A program made the translations under genes and the position numbers. A stretch of DNA of 64,000 nt from Firmicutes bacterium HGW-Firmicutes-7 (GTDB taxonomy: Bacteria > Bacillota > Clostridia > Lachnospirales > Vallitaleaceae): the NCBI GenBank assembly GCA_002841375.1, contig PGZO01000007.1:124001-188000 (forward strand), given 5' to 3'. Below are positions 50,701 through 58,527 of the stretch, piece after piece (the stretch's first letter is position 1; each line of letters opens with the position of its first letter). The notes beneath the pieces are model-generated. The model searched no databases and was not told the origin of the DNA. It saw nothing but the letters and a program-made list of their open reading frames with translations.

Positions 50701-52197
50701 TTAAAATTTCAATGTAATTATGGCGGGCGTTATAACAATAATAAGTATTGCCATAAACATAATGCCCATAGGAAGCACCAGCTTGGTGCTTGCCTTCTCC
50801 CCTTTCTTTCTAGCCAAATCCTCCCGCATTGACATTGCTTCCTTCGATTGTTGTTGCATAGCTCCGATCAACAAGTGACTCCCCTTTTTTATGTTTTGCA
50901 TAATGATAGCCGTAAACCTTAAGATCTCTGGTATTTTACACCTGTGACCAAACGATTCGTATGCCTTAAGTTCAGAAACCCCTTTTTTTAAATCCTCAAG
51001 TGTCATCAACATTTCTTCATATAATAGAATTGATTCACCACTTCGTTCTTTAATTCTTAAATAATCTTTTGTAATTTTTTCCCACGCTCTCCCAAAGGTC
51101 AAACCCGCGTTCATCAACAATGCAAATTTATTAATACATCCTGGAAAAGCTCGAAGCAGCTCTTCTTCACGTTTTTTTACGCTAGTTTTTAATTCATACC
51201 TCTTTAACAAGAAAAATATATAAGAGATGCATAGTCCAATCAAAATTATTGATAAACTCCCGACTTTCTTCTCACCATCGTACCATTTAGCTACCGCGTC
51301 ATAATCACTAAAACTCTGAGGTAAGATAACTTTGTTATTTTTAACATTTGATAATGCTTGCTTTGATAATAACTCCTTAATACGCTCCGCTAGCTGTTGT
51401 TTTTTAATCTCCGTACTTAAAGATTTCTTATATAAGTTGATTGTATATTGAACAAGCTTTTTTTCTCCATAACAATCTATTGTTGCCTTTAAAGTAACAG
51501 TTTCACCTTCCTTATTCAAATTATTATATCTAATCTCTCCATTATTAAGTAATAACTTATCGTTACTGCTCTCCCATCTAATTGCTACTTTTTCCGATAA
51601 CATGATGGGCAAAAATAACGGTTGATTAACATGTTGAAGAGATAGGTTGTTTTGTAGTATTAGTTCTGGTAACTCATGAATTATTTTATCGAGCTCATCT
51701 TTTATTTGTAGTTTTGTTGGGCTTTTTTCTGGAACAACAATAGTAAATGGTTCATATGTAATTGCATGCTCTTTATTTTTTTTATCTTCCACCTCTAATT
51801 CATAAAAATAATGATAATATGAATCACCCTCTCCAAATTCTGATTTTTCAATTTCAGATACATCTTTAACAGTAAGACTCTTGATGTTTAAGCACATAAC
51901 AACGAGTAGTGTTCCAAAGAACAGTAACAATGCCAACGTTATACGCTCCCCTTCAAAAAGTCTATAACGAACTGCATACGCTCGCTTCCCATATAATTGT
52001 AATAGATCATAATTGGGCTTTTCCGAAAAAAATCCTCCTAGTCTATCTAATACAAATAACCCCAATGGCAAATATCTCCAAAACGGATACTCTTTTTTAG
52101 AAACACTTAACATTTCATATTTATATCGTTTTTTTGAGTAGGTATATAGCCAAGCAAAACCTATTAAGCTTATCCCTATTATAATTGTCCAAGCCAT
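50701..52197 (-). CDS. TadC-like T2SSF protein with inserted Ig-like segment
   Basis: 498 residues. N-terminal transmembrane helices (about 1-20 and 88-105). Then a region of about 200 residues (about 120-300) with AIRWESSNDKLLLNNGEIRYNN and VTLKATIDCYGEKKLVQYTINLY, which resembles the atrophied bacterial Ig-like fold. The usual T2SSF domain follows (about 340-498) with FPGCINKFALLMNAGLTFGRAW. TadC is the inner-membrane platform protein of Flp assembly. An extracellular-type domain inside it is unusual. It lies 3 bases from tadB. Confidence 0.8.
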   Translation of the reverse strand: MAWTIIIGISLIGFAWLYTYSKKRYKYEMLSVSKKEYPFWRYLPLGLFVLDRLGGFFSEKPNYDLLQLYGKRAYAVRYRLFEGERITLALLLFFGTLLVVMCLNIKSLTVKDVSEIEKSEFGEGDSYYHYFYELEVEDKKNKEHAITYEPFTIVVPEKSPTKLQIKDELDKIIHELPELILQNNLSLQHVNQPLFLPIMLSEKVAIRWESSNDKLLLNNGEIRYNNLNKEGETVTLKATIDCYGEKKLVQYTINLYKKSLSTEIKKQQLAERIKELLSKQALSNVKNNKVILPQSFSDYDAVAKWYDGEKKVGSLSIILIGLCISYIFFLLKRYELKTSVKKREEELLRAFPGCINKFALLMNAGLTFGRAWEKITKDYLRIKERSGESILLYEEMLMTLEDLKKGVSELKAYESFGHRCKIPEILRFTAIIMQNIKKGSHLLIGAMQQQSKEAMSMREDLARKKGEKASTKLVLPMGIMFMAILIIVITPAIITLKF

Positions 52198-52200
52198 TAC

Positions 52201-52941
52201 TTACACCTCAATTTCTACAACTTTTTTACTGACAATAAAACTAACCAGATATAACATAAGTGCAACTGTCATAGCAATTCTACCCCTTAGAGAATGATAC
52301 ATGACCTCTAAAAATTCTGAAGAAAATACATGCAAATAAAGTATAATAAAGGGAACTAAAAAGGCTAAAATTTTTTGTTCATATTTCTTTCCAGTAATTA
52401 AAACATTAATATTTTCCATGATCTCAATTTTCTCATTTATAGTTGTTGTTGTGTACTTCATGATCTCTACAAGATTACCCCCTGTCCTCTTCGCAGTTAT
52501 AAAAACATTTGTAAAGTTGGTGATATCTTCGTCTTCCGCTCTAAGTGCAAAATCTAATAGTGCACTTTCAATAGAATCATTCATCGAAACTTTTCTCACT
52601 ATATACGTAAACTCTTCTATTATGTATGTATCTTCCTCGTAATATATAATCTTCAAATCATTCAGTGCTTCAACAAAAGCCAGCTCCACACTCTTTCCTA
52701 CACTTATCGATGAGGACAACGCATACAACCCTTCTTTAAACTGTTTTTTAAGTCTTTTCTTCCTTTCGCTTATGAGAATCTTCTTTTGATAAGGTATGTA
52801 TAAGATTCCAATAAAACTAAACGGTAATGCAATCATTAATTGTCCATAAAAAAGCATTGCCAACAAAAAAAATCCACCGATACCCATAGCACCATATTTA
52901 ATCTTTTCAAAGTTACTCAACCAATATATGTTATAGTTCAC
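52201..52941 (-). CDS. tadB: TadB-like T2SSF membrane platform protein
   Basis: 246 residues starting with GTG at 52941, 8 bases after the AAGGAGG that lies inside the end of cpaF; a TTG at 52947 is a weaker choice. Two N-terminal helices, a T2SSF cytoplasmic domain (about 70-190) with LKKQFKEGLYALSSSISVGKSVELAFVEAL and FTNVFITAKRTGGNLVEIM, and two C-terminal helices. It forms the platform with TadC that works with CpaF. Confidence 0.85.
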   Translation of the reverse strand: MNYNIYWLSNFEKIKYGAMGIGGFFLLAMLFYGQLMIALPFSFIGILYIPYQKKILISERKKRLKKQFKEGLYALSSSISVGKSVELAFVEALNDLKIIYYEEDTYIIEEFTYIVRKVSMNDSIESALLDFALRAEDEDITNFTNVFITAKRTGGNLVEIMKYTTTTINEKIEIMENINVLITGKKYEQKILAFLVPFIILYLHVFSSEFLEVMYHSLRGRIAMTVALMLYLVSFIVSKKVVEIEV

Positions 52942-52943
52942 AG

Positions 52944-54158
52944 TCAAGACCTCCTTAAAATAAGCTTTTGATTATGAATAAGTTTATTTTTAGTAGCATT
53001 TAAACTTCCACTAACGATATCTCCAATTGAATTTGAATCCTCTTCATAAACAAACAGTGGATTTAAAAGAATCTCTCCATTTTCAATTGCTACGAGCTCT
53101 GTAATTTCTAATACCTTTCTCGTCTTATCTCTCATCCTTCCTAAATGAACCATTAGATCAATCGAAGAAACAATTTGCTTTCTTATGGCTTCAAGCGGAA
53201 AATTTTCTTTAGATAAGATCATTGTTTCTAGACGACTTAGCATGTCTTTTGTAGAATTGGCATGCCCTGTGGAAAGAGACCCATCGTGACCTGTATTCAT
53301 TGCTTGAAGCATATCTAAAGCTTCTACACCTCTTACTTCACCAACAATAATCCTATCTGGTCGCATCCGTAAGGAGGTTCTAATCAAATCTGAAATAGTT
53401 ATAGCACCTTTTCCTTCTAAGTTTGGATTACGTGTCTCTAGACTCACTACATTTTTAACTTGATTAATTTGTAGCTCTGCTGAATCTTCAATTGTAATTA
53501 TTCGTTCATCATTTGGAATATAATTTGATAGGATATTGAGAAGGGTTGTTTTGCCTGATCCTGTTCCACCGCTAATAAAAATATTGTACTTAGCCTTAAT
53601 CGCCTGTTGCAAAAAGTTGGCTGCATCATTTGAAATGGCCTTCCATCCAATTAGTTGATCCATATTTATTGTTTTTTTTGAAAACTTTCTAATTGTTAAG
53701 ATTGGACCGTTTAGAGCAATTGGTGGTAAAACTACATTTATTCTCGAACCATCGTCTAACCTAGCATCACAAATAGGTGTCGATTCGTTTACAACTCTAT
53801 TCATTTTAGATACGATACTTTGAACAACATCTTCTAGCCTTTCTAAAGTTTCAAATCGGACATCAGATTGAATGAGTCTGCCCTCTTTTTCTATAAAAAT
53901 CAAATCTTTCCCATTAACCATAATCTCTGTAACACTGTCGTCAACAATAAATGCTTGTAGCACATCTAATCTTCTTAATGCATTAAATAGCTGGTGCGAG
54001 AGGGCTACTTTTGCATTTGTTTCAATGTAAGCTTCTCTGGACTTAGATAATATTGCTTCATCGATAATGTCAATAATTTCTTCATCTTTTAGCTCTCTTG
54101 CTAAGTCAAGTTGACCTCTTACTTGAGCTTTAACTTCTTCTACTATTCTCTCATCCAT
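52944..54158 (-). CDS. cpaF: CpaF/TadA secretion ATPase
   Basis: 404 residues. Walker A is ISGGTGSGKTTLLN; the Walker-B-like part and Asp/His boxes are RIITIEDSAELQI, RMRPDRIIVGEVRGVEALDMLQAMNTGHDGSLSTGHANS. It is a typical VirB11-like hexameric ATPase that powers Flp-type pilin assembly. It overlaps cpaE by 8 bases. Unlike the truncated gene at 1-1077, it has no N-terminal membrane segment. Confidence 0.93.
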   Translation of the reverse strand: MDERIVEEVKAQVRGQLDLARELKDEEIIDIIDEAILSKSREAYIETNAKVALSHQLFNALRRLDVLQAFIVDDSVTEIMVNGKDLIFIEKEGRLIQSDVRFETLERLEDVVQSIVSKMNRVVNESTPICDARLDDGSRINVVLPPIALNGPILTIRKFSKKTINMDQLIGWKAISNDAANFLQQAIKAKYNIFISGGTGSGKTTLLNILSNYIPNDERIITIEDSAELQINQVKNVVSLETRNPNLEGKGAITISDLIRTSLRMRPDRIIVGEVRGVEALDMLQAMNTGHDGSLSTGHANSTKDMLSRLETMILSKENFPLEAIRKQIVSSIDLMVHLGRMRDKTRKVLEITELVAIENGEILLNPLFVYEEDSNSIGDIVSGSLNATKNKLIHNQKLILRRS

Positions 54159-55242
54159 CCATACTGATCACCTTTCCTAATTTTCTAATACCCTCACCAA
54201 AACCGTTATCTAAATCAATCGTTATTCTATCATCCTTTTGAACTAATAATTTTTCTATATAGGGTATTTCACATACAACCAACTTATCCTCCTGCTTATT
54301 CATTTCTACTTCTTTTATCGGTTTTGCTGCATTTCTTACCATGATGATGTTTTCATCATTAAACTCTATGCGCCCACCTCTTTTAAACAGTGCTTCAAGC
54401 TTTTCATTACTAGCAAAGTTATAATTTGTTATAATAAGCTTCTTATGACACTTCTCCATAAGCAAATCATTTCTTTTGGAGTACTCACTTGTAAAATCAA
54501 TAATGATGTACTGATATTCTTTAGCATTTAATAAATAATCCATTAAATAAATCCAATCCTCCTCCGCTACACCAATCATATCCTCTTTGTAAATTGGTGG
54601 AGGAATGTAACTCATACCTGTTATACGATCTGTTTTTTTAATTCCTTCTAGCTTCATAAGTAAATTCTCAGTTCTCTTACTAATATGGTAAAGTAAATCA
54701 GACATGCTACTACTAAAATTCATTTCTAGCATCTTACTATAAGACGGAATCTCTTCTAGGCTTAAAAAGAGTGTTTTATAGCCTTGCAGCGCCAACGTAT
54801 TTGCAAGTGCTAAGGAAATGGTTGTTTTTCCGCTACCACCAATGGGTGAATAAACACAAATCAATTCTGTTGTAGTATTAGCCGTTGCGCTAACAAGTTC
54901 TTTACTGCATAAGGACGTATAGTATGCGACTATTTCATCTACAATTAAGTGACCCTGCTGATACTTATTTATCTTTGGCATTTGAAGTAGCGAAGTACTA
55001 ATTAAATGATCTACAAGCAAAATTGTAACCTCAATTAATGGCTTCTTCGTCATCTTAATATATAATTTTTCACTTATTAATAAAATATCAATTGGATTAT
55101 TTTTTAGAAATTTCAGAAGGTTTGATTCAGTAGATAAAACATGGACAGAAAAATGATGGATGTTATACGTTAATAGATAGCTAGCTAGTTTATGTACATA
55201 CCCTTGATCCCATTCGCAAATGGCGACCTCTAAATTAAGCAT
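54151..55242 (-). CDS. cpaE: CpaE-like ATPase of the Tad-like operon
   Basis: 363 residues. The N-terminus (about 1-110) looks like a degenerate receiver domain (VAICEWDQGYVHKLASYLL). The MinD-like part from about 128 has a canonical P-loop VYSPIGGSGKTTISLALANTL and YQYIIIDFTSEYSKRN. It likely positions the machine. It is the first gene of the right Tad-like operon. Its start lies 21 bases from AAAGGGGG, with a short coupled reading frame between (see findings). Confidence 0.85.
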   Translation of the reverse strand: MLNLEVAICEWDQGYVHKLASYLLTYNIHHFSVHVLSTESNLLKFLKNNPIDILLISEKLYIKMTKKPLIEVTILLVDHLISTSLLQMPKINKYQQGHLIVDEIVAYYTSLCSKELVSATANTTTELICVYSPIGGSGKTTISLALANTLALQGYKTLFLSLEEIPSYSKMLEMNFSSSMSDLLYHISKRTENLLMKLEGIKKTDRITGMSYIPPPIYKEDMIGVAEEDWIYLMDYLLNAKEYQYIIIDFTSEYSKRNDLLMEKCHKKLIITNYNFASNEKLEALFKRGGRIEFNDENIIMVRNAAKPIKEVEMNKQEDKLVVCEIPYIEKLLVQKDDRITIDLDNGFGEGIRKLGKVISMDG

Positions 55243-55310
55243 TCTTTACTGCCATGGCAGTTCCCCCTTTCAAGTGTGCTTAACAGATAAGACAACAGCA
55301 ATGTATTGTT

Positions 55311-55339
55311 ATTATAACTTAATTTATATTATATGTAAA
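55311..55339 (-). promoter_or_regulatory. Promoter of the right Tad-like operon
   Basis: On the minus strand, TTTACA (55339-55334), a 17-base spacer and a perfect TATAAT (55316-55311). It lies about 60 bases before the cpaE start. Confidence 0.75.
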
Positions 55340-55459
55340 GAATGTTTTAATTTTTTTTATTTTAATCATTTATTGTAATTACCTTACTGTATAAAAGTCC
55401 CTTTATTGTAATATATTTACATTCATTCTTATTGACACGAATAAATAGACGCTCAATTC

Positions 55460-55488
55460 TTGCTTGTTCTGCACTTATACGCTAAAAT
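55460..55488 (+). promoter_or_regulatory. Promoter of the merR gene
   Basis: TTGCTT (55460-55465), a 17-base spacer and TAAAAT (55483-55488). The start would be near 55495, on the direct repeat. Confidence 0.65.
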
Positions 55489-55558
55489 AAAACTCTCCAC
55501 TATAACACCAGACTTATATTTGTCATTATGATACAATTGATTGGAGGTGAAATGCAGT

Positions 55559-56323
55559 ATGGCTACCACATATAAAACATCAGAAGTTGGAAAAATAATT
55601 GGCATACATCCTAACACAGTGCGCCTTTATGAAGAACTTGAGTTGATACCAAAACCCAAAAGGCTGCCAAACGGCTATCGTGTATTTACAGATTTTCACG
55701 TGGACCAATTCAAGTTGGCAAGAACGGCTTTAAAGATAGAGGTATTGCAAAATGGTTTGCGAAAAAAAGCTATCAATATCATTAAATTTTCTGCAAGAGG
55801 AGATTTTCAAAAAGCGCTCGACCTTACAGAAAGTTATTTGCAACAAATTGAAATTGAACAAAAAAACGCTGAAGAAGCTATCCGCATAACTAGTGATCTT
55901 TTTTACGGCATAAATCAAAAAGCTAATAGACTATTTCTCACACGAAAAGAGACCGCTGATTATTTGGAAATTACAATAGATACCTTGAGAAATTGGGAAA
56001 TGAACGGATTGCTAACTGTTAAAAGAAAAACGAATGGTTATCGGGTGTATACTGACGCTGATATACAACAACTTAAAATTATTCGTTCCTTGCGTTGTGC
56101 CAACTACTCACTTTCAGCGATTTTGCGTATGCTTAATGTGTTGTCTTTTAATCCTAAAGCAGATATACGAAATGCCATTGACACACCAAATACAGAAGAT
56201 GATATTGTATCCGCCTGTGATAGACTTCTTACCTCATTACGAAATGCAGAACTAAATGCTATATGCATAATGAACCAGTTAATAGCGATGAAAACAAAAT
56301 TTAATACCAACGCTCCACTTTAA
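55559..56323 (+). CDS. Double MerR-family transcription regulator
   Basis: 254 residues from the ATG at 55559, which follows GGAGGTG. Two MerR winged-helix domains: residues about 3-70 (KTSEVGKIIGIHPNTVRLYEEL, NGYRVFTDFHV) and about 125-195 (LTRKETADYLEITIDTLRNWE, NGYRVYTDADI). Having two DNA-binding domains in one chain is unusual, because most MerR proteins dimerise through one. It is followed by an ABC exporter, its likely target, in the same direction. Confidence 0.85.
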   Translation: MATTYKTSEVGKIIGIHPNTVRLYEELELIPKPKRLPNGYRVFTDFHVDQFKLARTALKIEVLQNGLRKKAINIIKFSARGDFQKALDLTESYLQQIEIEQKNAEEAIRITSDLFYGINQKANRLFLTRKETADYLEITIDTLRNWEMNGLLTVKRKTNGYRVYTDADIQQLKIIRSLRCANYSLSAILRMLNVLSFNPKADIRNAIDTPNTEDDIVSACDRLLTSLRNAELNAICIMNQLIAMKTKFNTNAPL

Positions 56324-56346
56324 CACCAGACTATGTTCTGGTGTTA
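56321..56346 (+). promoter_or_regulatory. Dyad between merR and the ABC genes
   Basis: TAACACCAGA pairs with TCTGGTGTTA (56321-56330, 56337-56346) around a 6-base loop. It lies across the merR stop. It could be an operator or a weak attenuator, because the following T-run (ATTCTTT) is short. Confidence 0.5.
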
Positions 56347-56383
56347 TTCTTTATAAGAAAAATAGATTAGGAGGTAAGTTAGG

Positions 56384-57118
56384 ATGGAAACAGCAATTAA
56401 GGTTGAAAATTTATGTAAGTCCTACGGCAGCATAAACGCGGTAAGCAATGTGAACATTTCCGTTGATCGTGGTAAAGTGTACGGATTGCTTGGCGCCAAC
56501 GGTGCTGGTAAAACTACAACCATTGAGTGTATTTTAGGCACCAAAAATTTTGATAGTGGCACCGTTCTTATTTTAGGGATGAATCCACAAAAAGAAAGAA
56601 AAGTTTTATTTGAAAGAGTCGGCGTGCAATTTCAGGAATCCCATTATCAAGAAAAAATTACAGTAGCCGAACTTTGTAACGTTACACAATCCCTATATAA
56701 AAATCCGTTAGATTACACGGAATTATTAAAACAGTTCGGACTTTTTGACAAACTCAAAAGTCCGGTGAATGAACTATCAGGTGGACAGAAACAACGAATG
56801 TTTATTGTACTTGCTTTGATCCCAAATCCTGAAGTTGTTTTTTTAGATGAGCTAACAACTGGTTTAGATTCACGGGCAAGACGCGATGTATGGAAATGTC
56901 TTTCTAATTTGAAAGCAAAGGGGTTGACAATTCTTTTAACCTCTCATTTTATGGATGAGGTTGAAGCACTATGCGATAAAATCTGTATTCTTAAAAAAGG
57001 AACACCCATTTTTTATGGAACAGTGGGAGAAGCTATTTCATGTAGCCCTTTTGAAAAGTTTGAAGATGCCTATCTGTGGTACACCGATGAGGAGGGATCA
57101 GAAAATGAAAGCGTTTAA
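56384..57118 (+). CDS. ABC transporter ATP-binding protein
   Basis: 244 residues. Walker A LLGANGAGKTTTIE, Q-loop VGVQFQESHYQEK, signature LSGGQKQRMFIVLALIPNPEVVFLDEL and switch His in LTSHFMDEVE. It is the exporter ATPase for the ABC-2 permease that follows and overlaps by 14 bases. The start follows AGGAGGT. Confidence 0.95.
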   Translation: METAIKVENLCKSYGSINAVSNVNISVDRGKVYGLLGANGAGKTTTIECILGTKNFDSGTVLILGMNPQKERKVLFERVGVQFQESHYQEKITVAELCNVTQSLYKNPLDYTELLKQFGLFDKLKSPVNELSGGQKQRMFIVLALIPNPEVVFLDELTTGLDSRARRDVWKCLSNLKAKGLTILLTSHFMDEVEALCDKICILKKGTPIFYGTVGEAISCSPFEKFEDAYLWYTDEEGSENESV

Positions 57119-57848
57119 TACGATGTTCAAAACTGAACTAAAGCTTGCTATTCGTGGAATGGATATGGTTATATTTGCAATTGCTTTACCTGTCATAGTA
57201 ATGGTTATTCTTGGTGTGATCTATGGAAACCAACCAGCTTTTGAGGGTGCTTCGTATTCTTTTTTAACCCAATCTTTCGGTGCCGTAGTCACGATTGCTA
57301 TAAGTGCATCTGGAATGATGGGCTTACCTTTAGTGGTTGCAGATTATCGCAATAAAAAAATATTAAAAAGATTTAAAGTTACACCAGTAAGCCCCATGCT
57401 GATTTTGTTTGTACAGGTGATAGTCAATATGCTTATGTCTATCGTTTCACTTCTCCTTGTATTCGCTGTTGGCGCACTTTTATTTGATCTTCGCTTAGGT
57501 GACAATTGGTTTGCTTTTTTAGGTGCATACTTCTTGGTGTTGCTATCAATTTACAGTATTGGAATGATGGTTGGAGCAGTATCTCCGAATATTAAAACTT
57601 CAAATTTACTATGTAGCATATTATATTTCCCAATGCTTATTTTTTCTGGTGCAACACTGCCTTACGAGGTTATGCCCACAGTCTTACAGAAGATATCAGA
57701 TATCTTACCCTTGACCCAAGGCATAAAACTCCTTAAAGCCACCTCCCTTGGCTTGCCCAGTGGAGATATTCTATTCTCTCTTATTATAATGATTTTAATC
57801 GCAGGTTTTTGTGCATGCATTTCAATTAAATTTTTCAGATGGGAGTAA
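57105..57848 (+). CDS. ABC-2 type export permease
   Basis: 247 residues from the ATG at 57105, which follows GAGGAGGG; longer upstream versions overlap the ATPase gene and lack family likeness. Six transmembrane helices of the ABC2_membrane type with PLVVADYRNKKILKRFKVTPVSP (coupling loop) and a conserved FPMLIFSGATLPYEVMP segment. With the ATPase it forms a drug- or peptide-type exporter; the substrate is unknown. Confidence 0.9.
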   Translation: MKAFNTMFKTELKLAIRGMDMVIFAIALPVIVMVILGVIYGNQPAFEGASYSFLTQSFGAVVTIAISASGMMGLPLVVADYRNKKILKRFKVTPVSPMLILFVQVIVNMLMSIVSLLLVFAVGALLFDLRLGDNWFAFLGAYFLVLLSIYSIGMMVGAVSPNIKTSNLLCSILYFPMLIFSGATLPYEVMPTVLQKISDILPLTQGIKLLKATSLGLPSGDILFSLIIMILIAGFCACISIKFFRWE

Positions 57849-57883
57849 TGATTTATTCAATTTACTAAGCTGTCTATAAAACT

Positions 57884-57926
57884 TAAAAAAGGGCTGTCTC
57901 TTTTGATGAGACACTCCTTTTTTTAT
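57884..57926. terminator. Bidirectional terminator between permease and bofA
   Basis: A stem AAAAAAGG..TGTCTC / GAGACA..CCTTTTTTT (57885-57924) with a small internal loop. T-runs occur on both strands, so it can end both convergent operons. Confidence 0.75.
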
Positions 57927-57941
57927 AAAATATGACAAACA

Positions 57942-58148
57942 TTATTTAAAAATTGCAATATCAATGCAAACAAGTATATACAAGAGTAAATACCCTGATA
58001 ACCCGAGAATACCAATGATGATACCGTTGCAAGCATTGATGCCTACGGATATGTGCCAAGTTGATAAGGCTAAATTTGTTGCATATATTGCGAAAATCCC
58101 AATAACACCTTTTAAAACTACACCCAGTAGTAACCTCAAGGCTTTCAT
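57942..58148 (-). CDS. bofA: Pro-sigma-K processing inhibitor BofA
   Basis: 68 residues with two transmembrane helices. The core ISVGINACNGIIIGILGLSGYLLLYILV is the BofA pattern (G-I-N-x4-G-hh-G-h-L-G-h-x-G). BofA controls the SpoIVFB protease during sporulation in Bacillus. It is 12 bases after the yaaL-like gene; the yaaL-bofA order is conserved. A GGAGAG ribosome site precedes the ATG. Confidence 0.85.
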   Translation of the reverse strand: MKALRLLLGVVLKGVIGIFAIYATNLALSTWHISVGINACNGIIIGILGLSGYLLLYILVCIDIAIFK

Positions 58149-58159
58149 AGCTTACTCTC

Positions 58160-58435
58160 CTACTTATTCTTTTTACATGTATACTCAATTTTTTCAGATA
58201 TTATTCCTAACTCCTTAGCTTGTTGAATTAAATACTGATATTTAAGTTGTATGGCTTTCACTTCATAAATATAGCTATCAACTAAATCAGGCTCCGATAC
58301 AAAATCAAAATTTGCATAAGCACATTCTAACGCCTTTTTTACTTTTTCGATACTTAAAATAAGATCCGTCTTATCATCTGTTGGTTTGCTTTTTAAATCA
58401 CTATCACTATATTGATAATTATAGTTGCTTTTCAT
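58160..58435 (-). CDS. yaaL: DUF2508 / YaaL-family protein
   Basis: 91 residues from the ATG at 58435 (AAGGCGTG upstream); the longer reading frame to 58513 lacks a ribosome site. Conserved core: ALECAYANFDFVSEPDLVDSYIYEVKAIQLKYQYLIQQAKELGI. It is found next to bofA in spore formers. The function is unknown. Confidence 0.8.
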   Translation of the reverse strand: MKSNYNYQYSDSDLKSKPTDDKTDLILSIEKVKKALECAYANFDFVSEPDLVDSYIYEVKAIQLKYQYLIQQAKELGIISEKIEYTCKKNK

Positions 58436-58527
58436 AATTTCACGCCTTACCATATTTTTCTTAATTATAGTATAGCCATGAATACAATTATTTATGCCAA
58501 TTATTATCAACAATATAAGATTTCTTA

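Larger units (their letters stand above)
55243..55558. other. Divergent control region of the Tad and merR operons
   Basis: 316 bases without a full gene. It holds two outward-facing promoters (minus-strand 55311-55339 and plus-strand 55460-55488), a 7-codon minus-strand reading frame (55235-55255), a T-rich block near 55345-55365 and a 20-base direct repeat (55495-55514) that recurs at 56313. Confidence 0.6.

Noticed and set aside
56955-57104. Longer N-terminus for the ABC permease
   Set aside because: It reads the ATPase gene in another frame; a GAGGAGGG site supports the start at 57105.
57961-58218. Small ORFs on both strands over bofA
   Set aside because: They are alternative frames of bofA without ribosome sites.
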